A stretch of 64,000 bases of DNA from Pseudomonas sp. GD03944 (lineage in GTDB: Bacteria > Pseudomonadota > Gammaproteobacteria > Pseudomonadales > Pseudomonadaceae): positions 123,818 through 187,817 of the forward strand of contig NZ_JAOCAH010000011.1 of the NCBI RefSeq assembly GCF_029839275.1. The letters are read 5' to 3'. The position numbers were made by a program, and so were the translations under genes. Below are positions 9,996-18,057 of this stretch, piece after piece (position 1 is the stretch's first letter; each line of letters begins with the position of its first letter). The notes under the pieces are model-generated. The model was not told the DNA's origin. It worked only from the letters and a program-made list of their open reading frames with translations, and made no database searches.

Positions 9996-11309
9996 ATGTC
10001 CAGGAACGATGACCCCACCTTCTGGCATAATGCCCGCGAACACCTGATTCGCTACGGCGGCACCTTCGAGCCGATGATCATCGAGCGCGCCCAGGGCAGC
10101 TTCGTCTACGACGCCGAGAGCCGGCCAATCCTCGATTTCACCTCGGGCCAGATGAGCGCCCTGCTCGGCCATGGCCACCCCGACATCAGTGAGGTGGTCA
10201 GCGAACACATCCGCAAGCTCGACCACCTGTTCAGCGGCATGCTCTCGCGGCCGGTGGTGGACCTGGCGCGCAAGCTGGCAGAGGTCACGCCCGACGGCCT
10301 GGACCGCACCCTGCTGCTGAGCACCGGTGCCGAATCCAACGAAGCGGCGATCCGCATGGCCAAGCTGGTCACCGGCAAGTTCGAGATCGTCGGCTTCGCC
10401 CAGTCCTGGCACGGCATGACCGGCTACGCGGCGTCCGCCACCTACAGCGCCGGGCGCAAGGGCTACGGGCCGGCAGCAGTGGGCTCGTTCGCCATCCCGG
10501 CGCCGTTCCCCTACCGCCCGCGTTTCGAGCGCGGCGGCGAATTCGACTGGCAAGCCGAACTGGATTACGCCTTCGACCTGATCGACCGGCAGTCCAGCGG
10601 CAACCTGGCGGCCTTCATCGCCGAGCCGATCCTCAGCTCCGGCGGCATCATCGAGCTGCCGGCCGGCTACATGCGCGCCCTCAAGACCAAGTGCGAGGAG
10701 CGCGGCATGCTGCTGATCCTCGACGAAGCGCAGACCGGCATCGGCCGCACCGGCATGATGTTCGCCTGCCAGCGCGACGGCGTGACACCGGACATCCTGA
10801 CCCTGTCGAAGACCCTCGGCGCCGGCCTGCCCCTGGCGGCGGTGGTGACCTCCAGGGCCATCGAAGAAGAAGCCCACGAACGCGGCTTCCTGTTCTACAC
10901 CACCCACGTCTCCGACCCGCTGCCGGCGGCGGTGGGCCTCAAGGTGCTGGAAGTGGTGGAACGCGACAACCTGGTCGAGCGCGCCAACGTGGCCGGCGCG
11001 CGCCTGCGCAACGGCCTGCTGGCCCTGCAGGAGCGCTTCGACTGCATCGGCGACGTGCGCGGCCGCGGCCTGCTGCTGGGCATGGAGATCGTCAAGGACC
11101 GCGCCACCAAGGAACCGGCCGCCGAACTCGGCAGCGCCATCACCCGCGAATGCATGCGCTTGGGCCTGAGCATGAACATCGTGTCGCTGCCCGGCATGGG
11201 CGGCGTGTTCCGCATCGCCCCGCCGCTGACCGTGCGCGACGAAGAAATCGACCTGGGCCTGGCCCTGCTCGGCAACGCCATCGGCAACTGCCTGGGCAAA
11301 CGCGGCTGA
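9996..11309 (+). CDS. dgdA: 2,2-dialkylglycine decarboxylase
   Basis: A 437-residue PLP enzyme (class III aminotransferase fold) that decarboxylates 2-methylalanine and related 2,2-dialkylglycines and then transaminates pyruvate. It strongly resembles Burkholderia DgdA throughout. Seen: the substrate-site segments GQMSALLGHGHP and SWHGMTGYAA, the PLP-phosphate motif STGAESNEAAIRMAK, the LILDEAQTGIGRTG Asp that contacts the pyridine ring, and the Schiff-base Lys in LTLSKTLGAGLPLAAVV. The start at 9996 is preferred because the AGGA motif (9984-9987) overlaps the upstream ATG at 9987 but lies 8 bases before this one. The gene is divergent from dgdR and followed by repeats rather than a second gene. 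Confidence 0.9.
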   Translation: MSRNDDPTFWHNAREHLIRYGGTFEPMIIERAQGSFVYDAESRPILDFTSGQMSALLGHGHPDISEVVSEHIRKLDHLFSGMLSRPVVDLARKLAEVTPDGLDRTLLLSTGAESNEAAIRMAKLVTGKFEIVGFAQSWHGMTGYAASATYSAGRKGYGPAAVGSFAIPAPFPYRPRFERGGEFDWQAELDYAFDLIDRQSSGNLAAFIAEPILSSGGIIELPAGYMRALKTKCEERGMLLILDEAQTGIGRTGMMFACQRDGVTPDILTLSKTLGAGLPLAAVVTSRAIEEEAHERGFLFYTTHVSDPLPAAVGLKVLEVVERDNLVERANVAGARLRNGLLALQERFDCIGDVRGRGLLLGMEIVKDRATKEPAAELGSAITRECMRLGLSMNIVSLPGMGGVFRIAPPLTVRDEEIDLGLALLGNAIGNCLGKRG

Positions 11310-11363
11310 CACAGCGCAGTGGTGGAGGGCGCTTCCTCCACCCACCATTCCCTTGTTACCCCA

Positions 11364-11540
11364 TGGCGGATGAAAAGAGCGTCATCCACCCTACGTAACC
11401 CGGGTCGAACGCAGCACACCTCAAGCACGCTACCGCCCTTGTAGGGTGGATGACGCTTCACCCATCCACCACTCCACCCACAGTGAGCGTCATCCCCCGC
11501 GTAGCCTGGGTCGAGCGCAGCGACACCCGGGATGAATCCC
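11364..11540. repeat. Palindromic intergenic repeat block
   Basis: One diverged copy of the family seen at 5191-5460: a GGATGAAAAGAGCGTCATCC arm near 11366, the inverse GTAGGGTGGATGACGCTTCA at about 11441-11460, then a detached GTAGCCTGGGTCGAGCGCAG segment near 11500. It fills most of the 420-base gap between dgdA and the MFS gene. The remainder (11541-11729) shows no gene and presumably holds the MFS promoter. Confidence 0.75.
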
Positions 11541-11729
11541 TCATCCTCCGGCCTGTATCGTCGGCGCCGAACGCGGCGTCTACGCCCCGCGCCCGTCTGA
11601 CGGGCTGGCGAATTCGACGGTATTGCTGCACCCTGTCGTCGCAAGCCCCGCCCTTGAGCCACAACCGCCTGATCGTCAAACGCCTGGTGCATCCTCCAGC
11701 GCGTTTGCGTTACCCATTCCGAGATCCGC

Positions 11730-12956
11730 ATGACCGAACACGCTTCCCCGCCACGCCTGTCACCCCGCGCCATCGTCCTGATCGAACTGGCCCTCGCCCT
11801 GGGCGGCTTCGCCATCGGCACCGGTGAATTCGCGATCATGGGCCTGATGCCCAACGTCGCCCAGGACCTGGGCATCAGCGAACCGCAGGTGGGCAACGTG
11901 ATCAGCACCTACGCCCTGGGCGTGGTGGTGGGGGCGCCGATCCTGGCAATCCTCGGCTCGCGCATGCTGCGCCGGCACCTGCTGCTGTTGCTGATGGCGG
12001 TGTTCGCCCTGGGCAACTTCGCCAGCGCCTTCGCCCCGGATTACCACACGCTGATGGCCTTCCGCTTCTTCGCCGGCCTGCCCCATGGCGCTTACTTCGG
12101 CATGGCGATGCTGGTGGCCGCCTCCATGGCGCCACCGCACAAGCGGGCCAAGGCGGTGAGCCGGGTGCTGATGGGCCTGACCGTGGCCATCCTGATCGGC
12201 AACCCGGTCGCCACCTGGCTCGGCCAATGGCTGAGCTGGCGCTACGCGTTCGGCCTGGTGGGGGTGATCGCCCTGCTGACCGTGGCCATGGTCGGGCTGT
12301 TCCTGCCGCTGGACCGCCAGCAACCGCGCAGCAACCCGATGCGCGAACTGCGCGCCTTCAACCGGGCGCCGGTGTGGCTGGCCCTGGCCATCAGCTCGGT
12401 GGGTTTCGCCGGGATGTTCTGCGTGTTCAGCTACATGGCCCCAACCCTGCTGGAAGTGACCCAGGTCGGGGAAAACTGGATTCCACTGGCCCTCGGGGTG
12501 TTCGGTCTGGGTGGCATTCTCGGCAACATGTTCGGCGGCTGGCTGTTCGACCGGCTGCGCTTCAAGGCGGTGGCCTGGCTGCTGATGTGGAGCGCCCTGG
12601 TGCTGCTGATCTTCCCGTTCGCCGCGCATTCGATCTGGACGGTGCTGCCGGCGGTGTTCGCCGTGGGCACCATGGTCTCGCTGTCGCCGGCCCTGCAGAC
12701 GCACCTGATGGACGTCGCCCACGACGCCCAGACCCTGGCGGCGGCCTCCAACCATGCCGCGTTCAACATCGCCAATGCCCTGGGCCCGTGGCTCGGCGGC
12801 CTGGCGATCACCGCCGGCTTCGGCTGGACCTCCACCGGCTACATCGGTGCCGCCACCGCCCTGGCCGGGCTGGCGGTGTTCTGCTGGGCCTGGAAGATGC
12901 AGGACAGCCTGCCGCCCAGCGATCACCCGACCACCCCGCGCATGCCCAGCCACTGA
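11730..12956 (+). CDS. MFS transporter, DHA1 / sugar-efflux-like
   Basis: A 408-residue inner-membrane major facilitator with 12 predicted helices. The N-terminal half has the arabinose/sugar-efflux pattern: FAIGTGEFAIMGLMPNVAQD in helix 1, TYALGVVVGAPILAILGSRM covering the helix 2-3 motif A region, and RFFAGLPHGAYFGMAMLVAA in helix 4-5. This places it with AraJ/YdhP-type proton-driven exporters. The substrate cannot be read from sequence. It is monocistronic, preceded by repeats and convergent with the cupin/AhpD pair. Confidence 0.85.
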   Translation: MTEHASPPRLSPRAIVLIELALALGGFAIGTGEFAIMGLMPNVAQDLGISEPQVGNVISTYALGVVVGAPILAILGSRMLRRHLLLLLMAVFALGNFASAFAPDYHTLMAFRFFAGLPHGAYFGMAMLVAASMAPPHKRAKAVSRVLMGLTVAILIGNPVATWLGQWLSWRYAFGLVGVIALLTVAMVGLFLPLDRQQPRSNPMRELRAFNRAPVWLALAISSVGFAGMFCVFSYMAPTLLEVTQVGENWIPLALGVFGLGGILGNMFGGWLFDRLRFKAVAWLLMWSALVLLIFPFAAHSIWTVLPAVFAVGTMVSLSPALQTHLMDVAHDAQTLAAASNHAAFNIANALGPWLGGLAITAGFGWTSTGYIGAATALAGLAVFCWAWKMQDSLPPSDHPTTPRMPSH

Positions 12957-12963
12957 CCGAACC

Positions 12964-12982
12964 GGCCTCGCCTGGCGAGGCC
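12964..12982. terminator. Hairpin between convergent genes
   Basis: Near-perfect inverted repeat GGCCTCGCC / GGCGAGGCC with a single base between the arms, placed between the stop codons of the MFS gene and the convergent cupin gene. There is no T run, so it is a possible bidirectional or factor-assisted terminator only. Confidence 0.5.
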
Positions 12983-12993
12983 AGCCGTCCTAC

Positions 12994-13404
12994 CTAAGGC
13001 GCAGGGCTGACCAGTTCGCTCTGCCCATCCGACAACAGCCAGGCCACCAGCACGGCGCGCTGGGTGCTGCTGGCATTGCGCGCCACCCGGTGCAGGTCGC
13101 CCGACGCTTCGTACCAGGCATCGCCGGCCTTGAAGCGCTGCACCGGGCCCTGGCCCATGGCCGATTCCACCTCACCTTCGACCACCACCACGAACGCCGG
13201 CCCCGGGTGCGTATGGGGCGTGGACGTCGCCCCCGGCGCGAACTCGACCCGCAGCGCCACGGCATGGGGCGGAACGCCCTCGGGCAGCGTCACCTTGACC
13301 AGCGGCGTGACAGTTTCGTCCCCCGCCCCGCCACCATGGGCCAAGGCTGCGCCACTGGCCAACAACAGAGCGCCAATGACCATCCAACGCGTGATGAGAT
13401 TCAT
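12994..13404 (-). CDS. Exported cupin-domain protein
   Basis: A 136-residue protein with a signal peptide (about residues 1-23, WMVIGALLLASGAALAHGGG) and a single cupin beta-barrel. The metal-binding cupin motif is visible as FAPGATSTPHTHPGPAFVVV with a later GDAWYEASGDLHRVARN. Small periplasmic cupins of this sort have no agreed function. The ATG at 13402-13404 has GGAGTGACCACC in front of it and lies five bases after the stop of the AhpD-like gene, so the two form an operon. The frame remains open upstream, but that extension has no similarity and would overlap the neighbour heavily. Confidence 0.8.
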   Translation of the reverse strand: MNLITRWMVIGALLLASGAALAHGGGAGDETVTPLVKVTLPEGVPPHAVALRVEFAPGATSTPHTHPGPAFVVVVEGEVESAMGQGPVQRFKAGDAWYEASGDLHRVARNASSTQRAVLVAWLLSDGQSELVSPAP

Positions 13405-13409
13405 GGTGG

Positions 13410-13850
13410 TCACTCCGGCTGACGGGCGAAACCGACACCGAAGCGGTTCCACGCGTTGATGGTGGCGATGGCGAAGGTCAGTTCGGCCAGTTCGCGTTCG
13501 CTGAAGTGTTCTGCCACCTGCTGGTAGATCGCGTCCGGCGCATGGCGCTCGGGCAGCAGGGTCAGGGTTTCCGTCCACAGCAAGGCGGCACGCTCGCGGG
13601 GGCTGAAGAACGGCGTGTCCTCCCAGGTGGACAGCGCGAGCAGGCGGCGCGGGGTTTCGCCGGCCTTGATGGCATCGGCGCTGTGCAGGTCGATGCAGTA
13701 GGCGCAGCCATTGAGCTGCGAGGCGCGGATCTTCACCAGCTCGCGCAGCGACTGTTCGAGCAGGGTTTCACCCAGGGCCTTTTCCAGGCCCAGCATGGCC
13801 TTGAACACATGGGGCGCCACCTCGGCGTATGGGACTCGTGGTGCAGTCAT
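13410..13850 (-). CDS. AhpD-like carboxymuconolactone decarboxylase family protein
   Basis: A 146-residue all-helical protein of the CMD/AhpD family. The redox motif CAYCIDLHSADAIKAG (CxxC followed by His, as in alkylhydroperoxidase AhpD) lies near residues 57-72. In AhpD the cysteines reduce peroxides or recycle a peroxidase; many paralogues are uncharacterised. The start at 13850 has CGGAGAA seven bases upstream. It is the first gene of a two-gene operon with the exported cupin and is divergent from a LysR regulator that probably controls it. A role in coping with an organic oxidant is plausible but not shown. Confidence 0.85.
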   Translation of the reverse strand: MTAPRVPYAEVAPHVFKAMLGLEKALGETLLEQSLRELVKIRASQLNGCAYCIDLHSADAIKAGETPRRLLALSTWEDTPFFSPRERAALLWTETLTLLPERHAPDAIYQQVAEHFSERELAELTFAIATINAWNRFGVGFARQPE

Positions 13851-13969
13851 GGAGGTTCTCCGGTCGGCCGCCGTGGCGACATGCCAAGGCGATGAGGTGA
13901 CTTTATTACCGGGCAATACGCAGATAAATTAGCCAAACCAGCAAACATTGAGCGAGAAACCGCACAATC

Positions 13970-14887
13970 ATGGCCTTCGACCGAATCGATGCGATGCGCG
14001 CCTTCTGCCGCATCGTCGAACTGGGCAGCTTCACCCGCGCCGCCACGGCCCTGGGCATGCCCAAGACCACCGTGTCCGGCCAGCTCCAGGCCTTGGAGAC
14101 GCAACTGGGCATCAAGCTGCTGCACCGCACCACCCGCCGCGTCTCACCCACCACCGACGGTGCGGCCTACTACGAGCGGGCCCGGGCGCTGCTCGAAGAC
14201 ATCGACGAGCTGGAGGCGAGCATGTCCAACCGCGGCGCCGCGCCCCAGGGCCGGGTGCGGGTGGAAATGCCGTCGCCGGTGGGACGTTTCCTGGTGATTC
14301 CCGCCCTGCCCCGCTTCGTCAGCCAGTACCCGGCGATCCACCTGGACATCGGCTGCAGCGAACGGGTGGTCGACCTGGTGCAGGAAGGCATTGATTGCGC
14401 GATTCGCGGCGGCCCGGTCAGTGACCCCAACCTGGTGTGCCGGCCCATCGGGCAGATGCGCTTCAGCCTCTGCGCCTCGCCCCAGTACCTGGCCACGGCC
14501 CCGGCACTGCACACCCCGGCCGACCTGGAACAGCACCGCCACCTGGCCTTCGTCTTCCCGGCCAGCGGCCGGCAGAACAGCGTGGTGCTGCACCACGGCG
14601 AGCACACGCACCGCATCACCCAGGCCCCGCTGATGCGCTTCAACAATGGCGGCGCCTACATCGCCGCGGTCGAGGCCGGGCTCGGCCTGGCCTGCGTGCC
14701 CACCGCGGAAGCCATGCCGCAGCTGCAAAGCGGCCAACTGGTCACCGTGCTGCCGGAGTGGGTGCCCACCAGCATGCCCATGAGCCTGGTCTACCCCTAC
14801 TCACGCCACCTCTCGGCCCGGGTCCGCGTGTTCGCCGACTGGGCCATGGCCCTGATGGCCAACGACCCGCTGTGGACGCTGGGTTGA
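13970..14887 (+). CDS. LysR family transcriptional regulator
   Basis: A 305-residue LysR-type regulator of the large CrgA/YhcS-like branch. The HTH lies at about residues 1-60, with MRAFCRIVELGSFTRAATAL and GMPKTTVSGQLQALETQLG, then the linker helix and a type 2 periplasmic-binding effector domain (EMPSPVGRFLVIPALPRF onward). It is divergent from the AhpD-like/cupin operon with 119 bases between starts, the usual arrangement for LysR regulators acting on their neighbour. The effector is unknown. Confidence 0.88.
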   Translation: MAFDRIDAMRAFCRIVELGSFTRAATALGMPKTTVSGQLQALETQLGIKLLHRTTRRVSPTTDGAAYYERARALLEDIDELEASMSNRGAAPQGRVRVEMPSPVGRFLVIPALPRFVSQYPAIHLDIGCSERVVDLVQEGIDCAIRGGPVSDPNLVCRPIGQMRFSLCASPQYLATAPALHTPADLEQHRHLAFVFPASGRQNSVVLHHGEHTHRITQAPLMRFNNGGAYIAAVEAGLGLACVPTAEAMPQLQSGQLVTVLPEWVPTSMPMSLVYPYSRHLSARVRVFADWAMALMANDPLWTLG

Positions 14888-14912
14888 GCGGATCGGGACA
14901 GTGCAAAGAGCC

Positions 14913-15500
14913 GATGAATGAAAAAAGCATCATCCACCCTACGTGCTGATCGTTCCCATGCTCTGCGTGGGCATGCATCCCGGACGCTCTGCGTCCAGGC
15001 CGCAGCAAGCAAAGCTCGCGGACAAGTCCGCTCCTACAGGGGGATCGGCGCGTCACGGGAGAACGGTGGGCAGAATGTAGGGTGGATGTCGCTTCACCCA
15101 TCCACCAGGCCCGGCAGGGCAAAGAGCCGGTAGAAAAAAGCGTCTCCACCCTACGTTTGATCGTTCCCATGCTCCGCGTGGGAATGCATCCCCGGACGCT
15201 CCGCGTCCAGGCCGCAGCAAGCAAAGCTCGCGGACAAGTCCGCTCCTACAGGGGGGATCGACGCGCCACGGGAGAACGGTGGGCAGAATGTAGGGTGGAT
15301 GTCGCTTCACCCATCCACCATGCCCGGCAGGGCAAAAGCCGGTGGATGAAAAAAGCGTCATCCACCCTACATGCTGATCGTTCCCATGCTCTGCGTGGGA
15401 ATGCATCCCCGGACGCGCCGCGTCCAGGTCGCAGACAGTAAAGCTCGCGGACAAGTCCGCTCCTACAGGGGGATCGGCGCGTCACGGGAGACTGGTGGTG
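14913..15500. repeat. Composite repeat region with three ~215-bp units
   Basis: Three tandem units begin near 14947, 15158 and 15375 with TGATCGTTCCCATGCTCTGC or a close variant. They continue through a GGACGCKCYGCGTCCAG palindrome and an AGCTCGCGGACAAGTCCGCT segment. They are interleaved with GTAGGGTGGATGTCGCTTCA and its inverse GATGAAAAAAGCRTCATCCA. At least three Pseudomonas-type palindromic families are nested here. Frames crossing the region are by-products of the repeats. It fills the gap between the LysR gene and the TonB-receptor terminator. Confidence 0.82.
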
Positions 15501-15510
15501 CGGAATGCAA

Positions 15511-15543
15511 AAAGCCGCTGCAGGCAGGGCCCGCAGCGGCTTT
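15511..15543 (-). terminator. Rho-independent terminator of the TonB receptor gene
   Basis: Perfect 11-bp stem, AAAGCCGCTGC / GCAGCGGCTTT, with an 11-base loop. On the minus strand the second arm runs into five T. It lies 20 bases beyond the receptor stop codon. Confidence 0.85.
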
Positions 15544-15562
15544 GGGTGCAGCGTGAAGCGAC

Positions 15563-17803
15563 TTAGAAGTCGACGGTGCCGGACAGTTTGACCAGGCGCG
15601 GTTCGCCTTGGGTCAGGTAACCGGCGTGAGCAGAGGCCCAGTACTCTTCGTTGGTCACGTTCTCCACGTTGGCCCGCAAGGTGATGTACTTGTCATCCAT
15701 CTTGAAGCCGTAGCGGGCACCGAGGTCGAAGCGGTTCCAGGTCGGCAGGCTCAGGTTGTTCGCCGCATCGGCGTACTGGCCACCGGTGCGCAGCATGCGC
15801 GCGTTCAGCGCCACACCTTCGAGGCCCGGCACGTCCCAATCGACGCTGGCGTTGAACTGGAAGCGCGGTACACCGATGGCATCATTGCCGTCGTTGGCGC
15901 CGTTCTGGGTGCTCTTCAGCTCGGTGTCCATCACCGTCAGACCGCTGATCAGACGCAGGCCATCCAGCGGCTCGCCGAAGATGTTCAGTTCTACACCACG
16001 GTTGACCTGCTCGCCTTCACGAACGTAGGTGAAGGTCGCCGCATCTGTATAGCCATCGGCCGGTTGTTCGATGCGGTAAACGCCCAGGCTACCGCCATAG
16101 GTGCCCATATCGACCTTCACGCCTGCCTCGATCTGCTTGGAACGTGCAGGCGCGAACGACTGGTTGGCATTGGTCAGCGGCGTGCCACCAAAGTCAGCCG
16201 GCGCATTCGGCCCCTGAGCCAAACCTTCGATACGGTTGGCGTAGAAGGACACATGCTCCCAAGGCTTGAACACAACACCGTAGACCGGTGTCGTGATCAT
16301 CTTGTCGTACTTCGACTCGCGCGCGCCGTCGTAGTTTGACGACGAGCCACCATCGTAGGCGTAGTTCTGCACCAACAGCGACTGGCGACGAAGGCCTACG
16401 GTCACCAGCAGCCGGTCATCCATGAAACCCAGCGTGTCGGAAATCGCCAGGCTCTGGTTGGTGGTCTTGTCGGTCACACCCGGATCATGGATATCGCCAC
16501 CGACGAAGCCCGGAAAGGTCGGGTACGGTGGTGTCACGGGGTGGTAGAGATCACCAGGAACAGTCGATGCAAAGTCGAAGGCGTTGCGTTTCTGGGCCCA
16601 GATGCTGCTGACACCGAAACTGACCTTATGGCTGATTGCGCCGGTCTGCAGTGCACCGTTGAGCCCTGCCATGACCGTAGTACTGTCTTCGTCGTGAGGA
16701 ATGAACGAGCCACCCACGGTGGTGCCACCCTGATTGTCGACCAGCGTTACGCCGGAGTAACGACCGACCTCACGGGTGTGCTTGACGCCACCAGCCAGGT
16801 AGGCAGTCCAGGCGTCGTTCAGGTCGTACTCACCACGGACCATGCCGAAGGTGTCTTCGAGCTGGGTGTAGGACCACTTGGCCGCGTAGTTGGTGTCGGC
16901 GGACGGCGCGTCGGGAATATGCGTCACGCTGGCAAGATTCAATTGCACCGAGTTGCGACCACCATTCACGCGCTGCTTCTGGTAGCCGAAGTCACCGGAC
17001 AGGCGGAAGTTGTCGCCGCGGTAATCCAGGCCGGCCACGAACAGCTTGGTGCGCTGGTTTTCGTCGTCGACAGCGGTGTCGCCTTCGCGCTGGGACAGGT
17101 TGAGTCGCACACCAAAGCGGTTCTCGTCGCCGAAGCGCTGGCCCACGTCCAGATGCTGGCCGATACGACCATCGTCGCTGATGTCGGCGGTGAAGCTGCG
17201 GGTCGGGGTGTCCTGGGCGCGCTTGGGCTGCAGGTTGACCCCACCACCGATACCGGAGCCGGTCGGCGTCACGCCGTTGATAAAGGCGTTGGGGCCCTTG
17301 AACACTTCGACGCGCTCCAGCGCATCGGTGGAGATGATCTGGCGCGGCAGCACGCCGTAAAGACCGTTGTAGGAAATGTCATCGCCTTCCAGCTTGTAGC
17401 CACGGATGACGAACGCCTGCGCCTGGTTGGCGAAGCCAGCGTACTGCCGCACCGACGAATCATTGAGCAGCACATCGCCGACGCTTTCGGCCTGCTGGTC
17501 GCGGATCAGTTGCTCGGTGTAGCTGGTGACGTTGAACGGTACGTCCATGATGTCCTGGTTGCCCAGCACACCGAGTTGGCCGCCGCGTGCCACCTGGCCG
17601 CCGGCGTAGGCCGGTGGCAGGGCGTTGCGGTCGACCGCGGTGGCGTCCACGGTGACGTTGTCCAGTACGATCGATCCGGCTTCCTGCCCATTAACGGTTT
17701 CGCCAACCTGATCCTCGGTGGCGGCCAATGTGGAGAAACTCGCCGCGCAGCACAGCGCGAGCAAGGTGAAGCGGAACGGAGCGCGAGACAATGCGGCAAC
17801 CAT
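15563..17803 (-). CDS. TonB-dependent siderophore receptor
   Basis: A 746-residue outer-membrane receptor. Signal peptide at about residues 1-28 (FRFTLLALCCAASFSTLAAT). The plug domain has MDVPFNVTSYTEQLIRDQQA, ERVEVFKGPNAFINGVTPTG and GSGIGGGVNLQPKRA. A 22-strand barrel follows, ending in the aromatic C-terminus GTVDF needed for Bam insertion. The plug pattern and length match hydroxamate/ferrichrome-type (FiuA/FoxA-like) receptors, but the ligand cannot be assigned. No secretin-type signalling N-domain (STN) is present, so surface signalling through a FecI/FecR pair is unlikely. The start has AGGAAACGTC before it. A Fur-like sequence lies upstream and a strong terminator downstream; it is monocistronic. 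Confidence 0.9.
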   Translation of the reverse strand: MVAALSRAPFRFTLLALCCAASFSTLAATEDQVGETVNGQEAGSIVLDNVTVDATAVDRNALPPAYAGGQVARGGQLGVLGNQDIMDVPFNVTSYTEQLIRDQQAESVGDVLLNDSSVRQYAGFANQAQAFVIRGYKLEGDDISYNGLYGVLPRQIISTDALERVEVFKGPNAFINGVTPTGSGIGGGVNLQPKRAQDTPTRSFTADISDDGRIGQHLDVGQRFGDENRFGVRLNLSQREGDTAVDDENQRTKLFVAGLDYRGDNFRLSGDFGYQKQRVNGGRNSVQLNLASVTHIPDAPSADTNYAAKWSYTQLEDTFGMVRGEYDLNDAWTAYLAGGVKHTREVGRYSGVTLVDNQGGTTVGGSFIPHDEDSTTVMAGLNGALQTGAISHKVSFGVSSIWAQKRNAFDFASTVPGDLYHPVTPPYPTFPGFVGGDIHDPGVTDKTTNQSLAISDTLGFMDDRLLVTVGLRRQSLLVQNYAYDGGSSSNYDGARESKYDKMITTPVYGVVFKPWEHVSFYANRIEGLAQGPNAPADFGGTPLTNANQSFAPARSKQIEAGVKVDMGTYGGSLGVYRIEQPADGYTDAATFTYVREGEQVNRGVELNIFGEPLDGLRLISGLTVMDTELKSTQNGANDGNDAIGVPRFQFNASVDWDVPGLEGVALNARMLRTGGQYADAANNLSLPTWNRFDLGARYGFKMDDKYITLRANVENVTNEEYWASAHAGYLTQGEPRLVKLSGTVDF

Positions 17804-17885
17804 GACGTTTCCTGACGTGGGAAGTATTCGGGGGGATGAAATCCAGCGGATGGCAGGACAGTGCGGATGGAAATAAATTCCAGCA

Positions 17886-17904
17886 AGCAATGATAATACT
17901 TCTT
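17886..17904 (-). promoter_or_regulatory. Possible Fur box
   Basis: The segment around AATGATAATACTTCTTAA keeps the left half of the Fur consensus intact (TGATAAT) but matches the right half poorly, roughly 12 of 19 positions. It lies about 85 bases upstream of the siderophore receptor start in an AT-rich stretch, where iron control would be expected. Confidence 0.4.
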
Positions 17905-18057
17905 AATTTGACTTTACTTTTTGTAACAGTGCAAGCGCATTCGGTCCGTGTTGTGCACCTGTCCTGATGGCGCCACCCCTGCAACCTCCCATCTGCCTGT
18001 CGTTGCAAAGCCGGCGCTGCGCTGATATCTGTATATAAAACCAGTGCCGGCACGTTC

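Noticed and set aside
15053..15556. Several 60-130 codon frames on both strands
   Set aside because: Produced by the tandem repeat units, with duplicated peptides and no coding signature.
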